Source of the DNA: Culex pipiens pallens
Taxonomy: Eukaryota > Arthropoda > Insecta > Diptera > Culicidae
Length of the DNA: 64,000 nucleotides
Direction of reading: 5' to 3'
Assembly (NCBI RefSeq): GCF_016801865.2
Contig: NC_068938.1
Span: 210,331,734 to 210,395,733 of the forward strand
The notes below the pieces were generated by a model, which was given only the letters and a program-made list of their open reading frames with translations, had not been told where the DNA came from and made no database searches. Both the position numbers and the translations under genes were made by a program. Numbering within the stretch: position 1 is the first letter of the stretch; the number at the start of each line of letters is the position of its first letter. Below are positions 1 to 11,701 of this stretch, in pieces.

Positions 1-293
1 TCTTCAAAAGCTGCTCCTCGTGCGATGAAGAGTTCTCCTCCTCCTCATCCATCGGTACAGTACCGTCGCTCTTTTTCGTCTTTTTGCTGTTCGATGTCAC
101 TTCCAAAAGCACCTTCCTTTTGGAAATTCCCGGTTTTTGGCCATCAGTTGAGGCCTCAACCTTCCTTTTGGAAATTCCCACTTTTTTGCCTGCTTGAGCC
201 GCAGGTAGGGCAATATTGTCGGCGTTTTGCGCCGGGACGCGACGAGTCATGTTGATTCAGACAACCTTCACCAACGAATGCTCGGATAACAAT
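1..293 (-). mobile_element. 5' end of a second jockey-type LINE copy, cut by window edge
   Basis: This matches 15473-15765, the 5' end of the full-length LINE, at 291 of 293 positions by eye; the two differences are adjacent, near 217-218. The orientation is minus, so the element's 5' terminus is at 293 and the rest lies left of the window. It holds the short 5' leader and the start of ORF1 (ATG at 250-248), which stays open to position 1. Similarity ends abruptly at 293, at the same base as in the other copy, so this base is probably the true 5' terminus. Whether this copy is complete cannot be seen. Confidence 0.9.
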
Positions 294-842
294 CGTCACG
301 AGGTTTATGTCGTCTTTTGTTTGACAGGTTGACAGGGCTATATAAACAGGGACTGCTGATGGCCGAGATTTTGTTTATGCTACTTTATTTAAAATCATGA
401 TTAAACAGACTTTACTGAAGTAACTTTTGCTCATTTTTGGTGGAGAGGTAGCTTATTAGAAGTACTTTCAGAATATACAATAACCCAGAAGGTGTCATAA
501 TGTACATGATGCCTTTTGAAATGTTACCGTCGGTTTATCATTGAAGTTCAGGCCGATGAAGTCCGTAATAGAGGTGAGGTGAATGTTTTCCGTGCAGTCG
601 AACAAACGCAAACTGGGTTCAAAACGCAAACTTCCCCTCTACAAAGGGGCTCACTCGGCGTCCCAAGTGTTGACAGTTTGACTCAGAAACAAACAGCTTT
701 GATGTCAGTCGCAGTTCACGACTCCGCTACTGTTCATCAAGAGTTCCATCGCTTTAATTTTCTAATTGCTACCAAAAATTTACTTAAAACACTATGCTAG
801 TGCTGTGATTATCGGCTCAAACAAACGCGGACGAAGCCAATC
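294..842. other. 5' flank of the kappaB-Ras-like gene
   Basis: This stretch lies between the truncated LINE and the GTPase start codon. It should contain the promoter and 5' UTR, but I see no convincing TATA box or initiator. A 94-codon open frame at 516-800 has no recognisable domain and is not called. Confidence 0.4.
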
Positions 843-1757
843 ATGTTGACCTCGAAGATAAGCAAGGTCGGCAAGGTGGTCATTTGCGGGGCCAAAGGCG
901 TCGGCAAGACATCAATTTTGGAGCAACTTATTTACGGAAACGTTACCCTCGACACGGTAAGCGTCAGGTCTTGTGACTCAACTGGGGGGAATAACTGGAC
1001 TTTTTTAATTGAGTGGCGGGAGCAGGGCGCGCAATGACTCAGAGATGCGCCGGATGGGGGCAATTAGTTACTGTTAGGTGTTAATATTTTGCGTTGTTTT
1101 CTTCTAGGAGATCCACAGCACAATTGAAGACACTTACGTGGCCAGTGTGGATACGGGCAAGGGAAGTCGGGATACTTTGAGGATCTACGACACGGCGGGG
1201 CTGCAGGGCAGTGTCCAGTTACCGCGGCACTATCTCAGCTATCCGGATGCGTTCATCTTGGTGTATGATCCTAGCGATCCAGCCAGCTTGGACATGCTCG
1301 GAGGGATCAAGGCAGACATTGACAAGTTCAAGGACAAGAAGGAGGTCAGTTTCGGTGTTCTGCGGTCATTGCGATACGATCTACATTGGTCAAACTAAGA
1401 AAATTCAGCAAGTTCAAGAGAGAATGTAAATTAAGTCAATTTCTCCCTCAGATCTTCGTCATTGTGATAGCAAACATGCGCTCCCGCCAGTCGTCCCGTT
1501 CGGTCAATTCATCCCCGCTGAGTTCGCCCCAAATCCAGCAGCAGCAAACGGACGCAATAGAATCGAACCTTACCCGGGCCAACAATTGGTGCGCCCGAGA
1601 GCGCATCAAACACTACACCGTCAACGCGATGGAACGCGCTTCGCTGTACGAGCCGTTCGTCCAGCTGGCCAGCCGGCTGTATCCACCGCAGACGAAGAGT
1701 AGCTTCCCGCAGCTGCGTCAACTCACGCAGAAAACATCCAAAGTGGACAATAGCTAG
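843..1757 (+). CDS. kappaB-Ras: kappaB-Ras-like small GTPase (NF-kappaB inhibitor-interacting Ras-like protein)
   Basis: Three exons: 843-956, 1108-1344 and 1452-1757 (stop TAG), all joined in phase 0 at GTAAGC, GTCAGT and pyrimidine-AG sites, giving 218 aa. kappaB-Ras proteins are small Ras-like GTPases that bind IkappaB and slow its degradation, so they damp NF-kappaB/Rel signalling; they also affect Ral signalling. Visible features are the P-loop GAKGVGKTS (residues about 16-24), ILEQLIYGN right after it, the G3-like segment YDTAGLQ, LPRHYLSYPDAFILVYDPSD, and the family signature IDKFKDKKE at the end of exon 2. The C-terminal part YEPFVQLASRLYPPQTKSSFPQLR matches the end of vertebrate NKIRAS proteins in pattern. 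There is no C-terminal prenylation CaaX box, as expected for this family. Oddity: the usual NKxD guanine-specificity motif is replaced by ANMRSRQ followed by a Ser/Gln-rich stretch. The family call is firm; nucleotide binding by this protein is not proven. Confidence 0.9.
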
Positions 1758-2335
1758 GTCCCGCCGATCTCCCGCAGGGTACCAAAAATGTTGCGTTTAT
1801 TTTGAACTTTTATCCTCTTACGCTTTTTGAAAAACGGTGTATTTAAGATGAACGAAGCAATTCGCATTTCGTTCAGTGATCAATTAAGCTGCAATTTATC
1901 CTGTATTCTAATATTTTTATTTTAAGTAAAAACTCTTAGACTGCACCACCTTACTGATAGGAGAGAGAGACCAAGTTCCAAAGTGCACCACCCTCAATTA
2001 TCTACCTTTTGTGTAGTAGGTACTTAATAGTATAAGTATAATCAACATATGTTCTCAAACGTATTTAAAGTGCACCCTTCCTCTCGCGCCTAGTTTTTGT
2101 TTTAGTTCGTAGAAGCACAACCTGGTAGTCATCGAATAAGAAAACGTAAAAAAACGAAAACGTGTATCTCCTCTGTAAACGTGTACTTAAAGTTAGTGGC
2201 GAATCCAAAAAAGTTAAAGCAAGCAAACACATCAGTATATGAAATATATATCCATCGTTTATTTTTTAAGTAAAACTGCCTTTTATTTCCACTTTATTTC
2301 ATTTGGTTTGTTAGCTAAATACCAAGCACCGGGTG
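1758..2335. other. Convergent 3' intergenic region
   Basis: This holds the 3' UTRs of the GTPase (+) and FA2H (-). On the minus strand AATAAA occurs at 2298-2293, 2287-2282 and 2263-2258, just beyond the FA2H stop, and probably includes its poly(A) signal. No clear AATAAA for the plus-strand gene was found. No other feature was seen. Confidence 0.5.
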
Positions 2336-5300
2336 TTACCATTTGAGCAAATACTTCAGTTTGCGCAGGAATATCGGCGTTCCGAACACCTTGTCCCAGA
2401 CGGTGCTGCTGATGCCGAAACCTAGAAAAAAAAGGATGACGTTTTACTTATAAGAAACAATATTTAGAAAAGTATTTTAATTTTAATTCTAGAACACTTT
2501 GTGTTTGTTTCCTATGCTGGTAGGACCTTTTGAAAAATTACACTGAATTAAACTTTTGGTGTCTTTTTCAAAACCTTATGTTATTGATTTCAAATTTCAA
2601 GCATAATTGACAAAAAAAAAAATAACTTATAACTAAAGTAATTACTTTACTTCATATTTTTTTACCAAGTTACAATTTTAATGGGATTTTTTTTAAACTC
2701 ATAAAATGATACAACTTGGGTAAACATGTTTGGATCGGCCATAGCTCGAAAGATGGCACTCTTGGTATTATAAAACATATTTAAAAATTAATTAAAAGAA
2801 AGAACTTGTTTTTGTTTTACCCTCTTCTGCCCAAATTTTTTTTTCGAAATTATTTATTTTTTCCGTGTTTAGGAGGTCATTTTGAGCAACTTTTGTTCTT
2901 CGAAAAACTTTACTTCTCTTGTTTTATGTTTTTTTCTTGCATTATTTTTAGTATTTTAATTTGCATTTATCTTGTTTAGTTCATTTTTGTTTTTGGTAGT
3001 ATTTTGCCTATTCTACCACCTAATATAACTACATTTTTTCACGTTTTTACAGCAACTTTTTCAATTTTTTGCTTGTTTGTCACATTTTCTGCTGTAGAAT
3101 GGCACCATCATCATTTAAATTGCAAAAAAAAAATGCGTAGAGGCATAGTCTGGGACACTACAAAAATTACGGCATACTTCTTTTTACTGAAAATATAGGA
3201 AATGTTAGTAAAAACACAGCCAAAGCCAAAATTTCATTTTTTAAAACATTGGCAAAGTCACATAAAACAACTTAAACTTCCAACCCTGAAATTTTCTAAA
3301 ATTTTAGGAGTTCTTTTTTCCAATGCTTTTTAAATATCAAAAATTGGTTGAAAAATAGATTTTTAGCGATTTTTCAAATCGAAGCCCGGCGGAGTTTGGT
3401 TGTAGAGGGTTAATTTATTTTTAAATCAGTACAATTTTATTTTTGTGTTACTTTTTTTCATTTTATTTATCATTTAACCACAGAGTAAAACATAGTTCGC
3501 ACTGCCTCTTGATTTTTGGTTCAACTTGGTGGTACATCGCACGCCTGCTACCAGCAAACCTTATAGAGTTATCTACGTGCGCATGTATTGCATGTATGTA
3601 CACGAAGGATTTTTAGGTTAAAATTTGTACCCGCCAGCAAAAACAAATGGTAAGCTAGTGTGCGCGTTCTTACGCACACTAGCACGCCATTTGTTTTGCT
3701 GGACGGTACAAAATTTAACCTCAATCTTTTTCGTGTACGTACACGCAATACATGCGCACGTAGATAACTCTATAGAGTAATCTACGTGCGTATGTATTGC
3801 GTGTACGTACACGAAAATAAAGTGAGGTTAAATTTTGTCAGCCAGCTAAATCAAATGGTGCGCTAGTGCGCGTACGCGAAACGTCATAAAGCTCTATGGA
3901 GCCAAAAAATGAAATGACATTTCTTTGGACTGGTCACTTTGGTTTACTCAGTGACTTAAAGAAGTCCCAGAGAATTGGGTCCTAAAATGAAGCTTAGATT
4001 GCTGATATTATTGTTTACAGCGATAAAGCTTATTTTTCTGAGTACAATGACCCTTTGTACGAGCACAAAGAGTTTAAAATGGATTTTTAAATCAATTTTG
4101 AAAAATTAACCTCGCGGTCCTTCTTGACAGAAAAGCTCCTACTTGACAGCTCGTTCCAAGGGGACCATAGTTGATCCATCGAAAAAATGTTGTCTTGTCA
4201 AAAAAAAAAATTGCATTAAAATGAAAAAAAGTGATCAGAAATGATTTTTAATCGTGTTTTTTACCGTTGTACTTAAAAATTGACATAGGACTTTAGTACC
4301 CAAATCGACTTTAATATTGCGCGTATTCCCGAAAAAGACACGCAGCAAATCACCCTCGAAACGACGCGCCGCACTTTCGGCAAATGCGCGCTGTCAAAAA
4401 AAAAAAAAAACATTTTCGAGAAAATCTGATTTCTATAGTAAATTTTCAAAGCAACCCATGAGCGAGCCCATGAGTCATGGGTTTCCTATAAAGATAGGAC
4501 GTTTTGAAAACATAATCTAGATCGCTAGTGTGCGTACGCGAAACGTCATAAAGCTCTATAGCACAAGCTGGTTAAAATTAATTTCTGCTTTTTTTTATTC
4601 AAGAAAATTAAAAAGGTTAAAAATTTGCAATTAAAAAACCTCATAATTACAATCAAACAGAAAACATAAGTTTTTTTTTATCACATATAAAACGTCGAAT
4701 TTTGAAGCAAATTTTGAAAAAATATCCGTTCATTAATTTTTTTCAGGCTTTTTCATGTGGCCAAAACTATAAAAAATCAAAGAATTTCCTTTTTTTCAAC
4801 TAATGAGAAAAGTTGTTTCGGGACCATCCATAAACCACGTGGACACTTTTTTGGGAATCTGTTACACCCCTCCCCCTCCCTCGTGGACAAATTGTCCTTA
4901 CAAAAGAAAACTTTTTTGTATGGATCGTGGACAATCGCCATACCCCCCCCCCCCTAAGTGTCCACGTGATTTATGGATGGTCTCTTCATAACTTTAATTC
5001 AAGCTTATTACCGGAAACCGGGATGACATTGATTGGTTTATTTTTTTTTAAAATATTTTGTAACTTGTATGGTTTGTCTCAAGATTATTATTTTACACCA
5101 CTCATTTGGGAAAAATGCTTTTTTCAATAATGTTCAAAGAAATAGTTGCGTAAAAAAACAAATTTTGAATTCCGGGTCTACTTTTATAGTTACACATTAC
5201 CTATCTTGTTTAATTCAGATTTAAAGTGTTCAAGTTTCAATTTCACGTCAAATGTAAGTATATCAGCTTTTTAGAAAAATGCATATTTAGGTAAAATTTC

Positions 5301-8300
5301 TAGGAGTCAGAATTTTGGTGTAAAAACTCTTTAACTAGTTTGGCTTTAAAAATATATCCATTTATAATGCATTTTTTACTTAATTCGAAACACGAATCTA
5401 AAAATTTACAAATGTTATATAACATTAGTTTTACTGAAAAGGCCTGAATTGATTCTTCGAATTGTGTTGCAAAAACGAATAAAATTTATTACAAACTACA
5501 AACTAATTTTATCTATATTTATACGATATCCTCTTAGTTAGACTTTTTATCTGGGCAACTAGTGGAAAATTGTGCTAAGAATCCGAAAGTTCATTCTGTT
5601 GTTTATTCGAACCCATTTACGATGAGAAAATCATGATCCATTGAGAATGTTAAAATAATCGTATTCATCAACATTTTCTTCATTATCACTAACCAATAGC
5701 TAAATAACTTTTTGAACTCTACAAAATGTTATGATTTTTTTTTCTTGAAGTGTACTACAACAATACCACGGTCAATATGAATCGAAACCATTCCGTACGT
5801 ATTTAATTTGTACCGTCATCTGGGGCGAATCGGGACTACAATCTGAAAAGGGACAGCAATTTTTAGAGCGATTAAAAGCTTGAAATTTGGAAAATGATGC
5901 ACTATTTAAGATGTTCTGTGTCTGTTCTATACGAAACTAAATAAAAATATCAAAATATTGTACAGTAACAAGGCTAAAACCGCTGTCCTAAATCGCCCCA
6001 TGTGTCCAGTTTCGCACCAGATGACGAGATCCTATCAAAGTCACCCCGGCTATAAAAGTCACTCCGATTTACGATACTTCGTGAAAGTTATTTTTTTAAT
6101 TAAAATAAAAAAAAAATATTTTTAAATTTGAATCAATAATTTTTGAATAAATCCCCTATTTTCTTTATCTTTTTTTTTGCTTTAATTGAAAAATTTCAAG
6201 CAACTTACCTAATTCGTGATACACAAAATGATGCTGATAATGGTATCGTTTCATGTGATACAGATGGCCCCCGTTTGGACTTCCGTAATGGATGTAGTAG
6301 TGAATCATATCGTACGCCAGATATCCTGAAAAAATAATGATTCATGTATTTTTCAAAGTTTGCTTGAGCAAAACAATTCCAAATTACCTATCAGTCCACC
6401 CGCCACCATGATCTGCGGATAGGGCAGCAGCAACCTAACCGGCTGGTAAAAGAAGCTGGCCAACCCAACCGCCGGAACCGGTGGAAACACCAGCCGGTAC
6501 GGATCGAACGGAACCTTGTGGTGCAGCCCATGCATCAGAAAGTGAAACGTGTGCAGGAACCGGTTTTCCTTCGGATCCAGATGGAACACCCACCGATGCA
6601 GCGAATACTCCAGCAGTGACCAAATGGCCACTCCGATGGCCAAACAGCCGAAGACCGTGGGGGTCAGGTGGTCCAGCAGGGTCGGGTCGGGCACAAGATG
6701 CTGGCGCACGCCCACGTGCACGATATACATGATGGCGGGAATCCAAAATGCGGGCACAGCCCACCAGGGCGTTTTGGTTAGGTTTTCGAGCCATGAGGGG
6801 CCAAAGAGGCGCAACTGTCGATCAACCGGCTTGTTGACCCACTCAACGTAGTGTTTGCCGAGGGTTGGGATTTGCACCAGCATTGGCCGGCTCCAGTCGA
6901 CCAGGTGCTGGAAGTAGAAATTGTTTGCATTTAGACATCGTTTCGAGCTGTATTGAGGGATTCCGGTTTGTGTAATCCTAGCCAGCATAGTTGCACTCGG
7001 CTCGGTTATCTGTTATCTTTGGGTTTTTGACGGAATGGCCGCAGATAAGATAAGCGACACCTTTCGAAATCGTAACCAAACATTACACATTTTCTAGTCA
7101 ATAATTTTGATGGTGTGGCAAAGAAGCGGAAGAATTTGTTTATAGACACTCTGTTCTGTGGATTCAGAAAAAAAAAACTTCAAAGATAATCTAGCCAAAA
7201 ATACCCCATTTCATACAACTTTATAAATTTTTAAGGGTTCGACAAAGTCCTCTGTAATTACTGTACACTGTACAGTATGTAAATAAAGTATTTACATTTT
7301 TTTTGGGCACAATGCACATTTTGTGATGAAACATGCAAACAATTGGGTACTAAAGCCCTATGTAATTTTTTATGTACAACGGTAAAAAACACGATTAAAA
7401 ACCATTTTTGATCACTTTTTTTCATTTTAATGCAAAAAAAAATTGACAAGACAACATTTTTTCAATGGATCAACTATGGTCCCCTTGGAACGAGCTGTCA
7501 AGTAGGAACTTTTCTGTCAAGAAGGACCACGTTGTTAATTTTTCCAAATTGATTTAAAAATCCTTTAAAATCCAATTTAAACTTTTTGTTATCGTACAAA
7601 GGTTCATTGTACTCAGAAAAATGAGCTTTATCGCTGTAAACAATAATATCAGCTATCTAAGCTTCATTTTAGGACCCAATCTAAAGTTTGACAGAAACCT
7701 AGTACTACGTTTTGTTCAGAAACTCATGCCAAACATTTTGCTGCAAAAAGCTCATGAAAAGATGATTTCTATAAAAAGTTACATAACAAATACTAATACA
7801 AAAATTAAAAAAGGTGCAAAAAAAGTTTGTACACCTTTCGAAAAATTAACATAAATTCATGAACTCATTTCTACAGGGCTTACGGGCGAGAGAATTTCAC
7901 GATTGCTCTTTCTCTTGCTTTTTGAGCGAGGGGACTGGCTGTGTGAGAGATTTTTTTCCGTCTTACGCATCGGTATGTTCGTTGCTCGCTATTTCATCGG
8001 CGTCGTTTTCGCTTCGCTCTCTTGATGCAGTTTTGGGAGAACGCCGAAAATTTGATGATTTGAGCGAGGGACGATATCTAAAAGCCCTCGGCCATCGGCG
8101 AGGAAATGAGAAAATACCATCCCTGGTCGTCGCTCCGTGCCGTACTCAAACACTTAGGAGCCCAGGGCGGCGAAGTCCTTGAAGTTAAAAGGAAGACACT
8201 AGTGGCTGGTACTAGCAATGGTGGCCGACAGCTATAAAATCAACTTCGTTAATTACAAAAGCCGACTCGGTCCTAACCAGGTCCCAGTACCGAAAAGACC

Positions 8301-9661
8301 TAATAAAAATAATGTTATGAAAAAAAGGGTTTTGATAAATAGGGTATTTGTCACTATTTTGGGCCTACTAAGCCGAGCGCACTTTTTATTTGATGTATTC
8401 TCGAAGGCTGCTATAGGCAGCCTTGCTTGTATTACATGAATAAGTTGGTTTTTTAATGCTAATGCTCTTACTTAATCACATTTTTGACGAAAACACTTTA
8501 TATTTCTGTATAAGCCCGAGAAACTAAAACATTTTTTCCTTTTCAAAAAGAAAAAAAAAAACAGAAATCAACATTAGAACGATTGATTTCACTTGCATAA
8601 CGTGCATAATCAGCTTGTACATGATTTATATAATTCCTTAGGAGTTTTAAACATAAGTAAACATTTGTTGCGTAACCAAATAACAAGCCCGTATTACGCA
8701 AGAAAGACTGTAACTTGTGAAAAACGCACACACACACACTGTCACAGTTTGTAGAAGTGTCAAATGGACTGAAAATAGAGCCATTCTCTCCGAAATGGAC
8801 GAAATAACTTTAATAAGTTATTTTATTGATTTGGTTGCAGTTGAGTGATTGTTTTTTGTAACGGGATTGTGCAACCCACCAATAAAAACATATTGCCGGT
8901 GGTTGGAGATTCGAGGGACGGCTCTCATTCGTGTGATGAGCGATGAAAGCCGTGACGCTGAGTGTCAACAAGCGGGAAGCAAAAGTGGTGAAAATTTTCA
9001 ACCGAAAAAGTGAAGAGTGCTATTTTTATTGCTTTATTTCTAATTTAGGAGGAAAAAGTAAATTATTCTTGCCCACCAAAATGAAGATAATGACTGCACG
9101 TATCATTATCAAGTGGCAGATTCCTGCCAGATTTGGTGAAATGCTCAATTTCGTTGAATTAAGTTTGGTAGACCCAAAATAGGTACTAGGCCCAAAATAG
9201 GGACAAATACCTTATGCCCTTAAGATACATTAAAGTTTGAAAAAAAAATCAATCACATATGTCTAATTTGTTTTAAAATGTACCCTTTTGTACCATACCT
9301 CCATGCTATCATCGGTGGGCTGCGGAATGTCCCCGTTACTGGTCCCACGCTTCTCCGTCCTCATCCCGTTGCTCTTCCCCAGCCCGTTCTTCCCGTGACC
9401 TGCCACGCCCTTCTGATGATCATTTACGGTCCCATTACTACCGCCGTCGTTATTGTTGTTCTTATCACAGATCCTGTACTCCTTCATGAGGTATCGGGCC
9501 GCCTCGGAATGGCCCGGCGTCCGCTCGAACCGTTCCTGCATGTCCTGGTTGTGGAGCCCCTTCAGGGTGTTGATACCGCCCGGGTGTTTGTGGGCAAACT
9601 CGGCCAGGTCGTAGGTGGCGTCCCGGTAGCGGACCACCAGGGGCGTCGTGATTTTGGTCAT
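2336..9661 (-). CDS. FA2H: Fatty acid 2-hydroxylase (cytochrome b5 + sterol-desaturase-type di-iron hydroxylase)
   Basis: Four exons on minus: 9661-9299, 6907-6388, 6325-6209 and 2421-2336 (stop TAA). Phases join exactly (0, 1, 1) at GTATGG, GTAATT and GTAAGT donors; total 361 aa, close to mammalian FA2H (about 372). FA2H adds the 2-hydroxyl to fatty acids used in sphingolipids, in the ER membrane. Residues 1-70 form a short cytochrome b5 domain with HPGG (26-29) and a second haem histidine in TPGHSEAARYL (51). A low-complexity Asn/Gly/Lys linker follows (about 72-118). The membrane hydroxylase domain starts at HLVDWSRPML and carries the di-iron histidine clusters EYSLHRWVFH, HTFHFLMHGLHHKVPFD, HYYIHYG and YHYQHHF. 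Hydrophobic segments WWAVPAFWIPAIMYIVHVGV and VFGCLAIGVAIWSLLEYSL are visible. The start MTKITTPL gives the expected b5 N-terminus; the frame is open further upstream, but a good splice acceptor at 9759-9758 makes that part likely 5' UTR. All catalytic histidines appear intact. Confidence 0.95.
3556..3880. mobile_element. Palindromic MITE-like element plus partial second copy
   Basis: Sequence around 3570-3665 (CTACGTGCGCATGTATTGC, then TTAAAATTTGTACC and CAAATGG) returns inverted at 3670-3768, making a near-complete hairpin. A third, direct half follows at 3780-3880 beginning TCTACGTGCGTATGTATTG. The end motif CGCGAAACGTCATAAAGCTC recurs at 3875-3894 and 4539-4557. No coding capacity. Confidence 0.75.
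3973..4305. mobile_element. Dispersed inverted-repeat element, copy 1 of 3
   Basis: Bounded by ATTGGGTCCTAAA at the left and its inverse form TTTAGTACCCAAAT at the right. Internally it contains ACCATAGTTGATCCAT and CTTCTTGACAGAAAAG. The same sequence, inverted, occurs at 7342-7680 and 63079-63331. Confidence 0.75.
4815..4987. mobile_element. Short palindromic MITE
   Basis: The left arm GGGACCATCCATAAACCACG is followed by TGGACACT; the right arm AGTGTCCACGTGATTTATGG is followed by ATGGTC. A related single arm occurs at 11038-11068. A poly-C run near 4944-4955 lies inside. Confidence 0.7.
5560..6065. mobile_element. Element related to the 59545-60436 insertion
   Basis: It contains CCACGGTCAATATGAATC and CCATTCCGTACGTATTT, which recur inverted near 59620-59660, and ends with ATCAAAGTCACCCCGGCTAT, related to the TIR GGGGTGACTTTGATAG type at 59555-59585. 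An internal inverted pair (CATCTGGGGCGA, CGCACCAGATGACG) is present. Boundaries are approximate. Confidence 0.6.
7342..7680. mobile_element. Dispersed inverted-repeat element, copy 2 of 3
   Basis: Starts ATTGGGTACTAAAG and ends TTTTAGGACCCAAT, inverse to each other. The interior around 7440-7535 is the reverse complement of 4110-4200 with few changes. Confidence 0.75.
7870..8320 (+). mobile_element. GC-richer degenerate segment, possible retroelement 3' part
   Basis: Base composition differs sharply from the AT-rich surroundings. The final part (8150-8320) reads like the non-coding tail of a degraded retroelement, ending in an A-rich AATAAAAATAATG stretch. A 107-codon open frame (7859-8182) shows no known domain. 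The family is not recognised. Confidence 0.35.
8340..9213. mobile_element. TIR-bounded non-autonomous DNA element
   Basis: Left end AGGGTATTTGTCACTATTTT followed by GGGCCT; right end AGGCCCAAAATAGGGACAAA followed by TACCTT, so about 27 bp of near-perfect terminal inverted repeat. The interior (about 870 bp) has no long reading frame. A CA run lies at 8725-8737. Confidence 0.6.
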
Positions 9662-9757
9662 TATTATTTTTTTTTGGGTGGTTTTGTCACGTGCGCGCTC
9701 CAAATGGTGTGTCTCTTTTATGGGAAGTGGACGGATGTGATTGCCATGTGAATGTTC

Positions 9758-11350
9758 TGGAAAGAGCAAAATCCGACCATGTGAATACTAATTATGATCG
9801 TGATAGGCATGACAATTAGTGTAATTTGCTTATATTAGTTTAGTAAAGGTGAGTGATTTGGATAACATGACAGGTCTTTTGTAAATCCAAAAAAAATCTC
9901 ACGTTGATTCGAGTTTCGAGCAGTTTGATCTACCACAAACTGCTGGTATGTTCATTTGAGCACATTGCTCATGTTAATAAACTTGTGCACAATAAATGCC
10001 AATCAACATCCTCGGTTACCTGTTCTCGTATTCTATTACAGGGTCAAAGTTACAGTTCAGCACGCCAGTTCTTATTGAGTTGGGAGGGTTGCATTTTCAG
10101 CTGAATAATTGATCGTACGTTGGAATTGATTCCAGTACGATTGAATGTAAATAATTATGCTCACACAGACACAGACACAAGCAAACGTTATCGTTTATCG
10201 GCAAACAGTATCATGGTTCGGAAATCAATATCATCACGCTCAAACGGTGGTCATGTTATCGGGATTCCCTGACAAACTTTGAGAACGGGGGTTTGCTGGT
10301 GAACCTGAGAACTTTGATCGAGCATGGCTTCTGAATGATACGGTATCGCGTAATGGTGAAAGTAACCCGGCGGTGTTTGATGGTGATAACAACCAAACGT
10401 GATAACGGTTAACCGTAACTTGGTGGTAGTACAAGGGGTTTGTCAACAGTTGAATTACTACAAGTGTTTATCTGGCTGCTCCTTTTCCCAAGTCCATCAT
10501 AGGTTGAATATTTAAGCTAATATTGATTTCTAGCAGGTTTCTTTGCCTGGAATGCAATTGGAATGCACTCATGATTAAGTGTGTTGTAATGTTTGAAAAG
10601 TTTCTCCCAGTTCCATATTATCCATATTATCATCAAAACATAGTCGAGCAATTCTCTGAGATTTCGGTCATTCTATTTTTTTGTATTTTTTAATCCGGCT
10701 GAAACTTTTTTAGTACCTTCGGTATGCCCAAAAAAGCTATTTTGCTTCATTAGTTTGTCCATATAATTTACCATACAAATTTGGCAGCTGGCCATACAAA
10801 AATGATGTATGGAAATTCAAAAATCTGTATCTTTAAAAAAAAATTTGCTCGATTTGGTGTCTTTGGCAAAGTTTTTAGGTATGGATTACACTGAAAAAAA
10901 ATGATACACGGTAAAATAAATCTTGGTGATTTTTAATTTCACTTTTTGTCACTAAAGCTTGATTTGCCAAAAAACACTATTTATATTTTTTAATTTTCTG
11001 ATATGTTTTAGGGGACATAAAATGCCAACTTTTCCAAAAAGTGTCCACGTGGTTTGTGGATGGTCCCTTAGTGCCCATGTTTGCCCCAAGGTTTGCCCAA
11101 TTTAAAAAAAATAAAAAATAAATTTGTAATGCTGATATTTTGCTTCTATATTTTGATTTTTTGAACTTTGTTGATACGACCCATAGTTGCTGAGATATTG
11201 CCAAGCAATGGTTTAAAAACAGGAAAATTGATGTTTTCTAAGTCTCACCCAAACAACCCACCATTTTCTAATGTCGATATCTCAGCAACTAATGGTCCGA
11301 ATTTCAATGTTTAAATATGAAACATTCGTGAAATTTTCCGATCTATTTAA
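9758..11350. other. Upstream region of FA2H
   Basis: At the left edge, on minus, lies a strong pyrimidine tract with CAG (acceptor AG at 9759-9758) that could open the first coding exon. 9840-10660 looks like unique AT-rich sequence. Repeat-like sequence starts near 10680, including one arm of the 4815-type palindrome at 11038-11068. No coding exon recognised. Confidence 0.4.
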
Positions 11351-11443
11351 AAATAGTAGTTTATGCAACAAGTTTCAAAAAGAGGATTTTTTCAGCACGA
11401 GTCGTACATTTATCCAACGAGGTTCACCGAGTTGGATAAATAC

Positions 11444-11456
11444 GACGAGTGTTGAA
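11444..11456. repeat. LINE target-site duplication, left copy
   Basis: GACGAGTGTTGAA; identical to 15766-15778. In the uninterrupted host repeat (16855-16869) the same place reads as a single GA-GAGTGCTGAA-type sequence, confirming that the site was one copy before insertion. Confidence 0.95.
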
Positions 11457-11701
11457 TTTTTTTTTTTTTTTGAATTAAATATACTTTATTGAATCTTTCT
11501 TATAATAATTACATTTGGTTTACATAATAAGTGGTCAGCTGTGGCTCTTCAGCTTTAGTTTGCTTTTCGTGATTTAAACACTGTTCATATTCATAACTTT
11601 AAAAGTATATGATTTATCATTTTTGTAACACTAGGTACAATGAAGAAAAAAAAATTAAGAAAACATAACCTAACCTAAAACTAACTTAATCTTACCATAA
11701 A

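Larger units (their letters stand above)
2422..6208 (-). other. FA2H intron 3, repeat-rich
   Basis: This 3.8-kb intron is filled with AT-rich DNA and several inverted-repeat elements listed separately (3556-3880, 3973-4305, 4815-4987, about 5560-6065). No RNA gene or exon was recognised in 2430-3540. Confidence 0.7.
6908..9298 (-). other. FA2H intron 1, carrying repeats
   Basis: This separates the cytochrome b5 exon from the hydroxylase exons. It contains copy 2 of the 3-member inverted-repeat family, a GC-richer probable retroelement tail and a TIR-bounded element (listed separately). 6910-7340 holds nothing recognisable. Confidence 0.7.

Noticed and set aside
1..1. Prokaryotic operon, phage or defence system
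   Set aside because: Introns, Pol III tRNA terminators and animal gene families show nuclear eukaryotic DNA.
3556..3880. MicroRNA precursor or CRISPR-like array
   Set aside because: The structure is a single large inverted repeat with a third half-copy, not spaced identical repeats, and the hairpin is transposon-like.
9278..9751. Plus-strand 157-codon frame
   Set aside because: Antisense to the FA2H cytochrome b5 exon.
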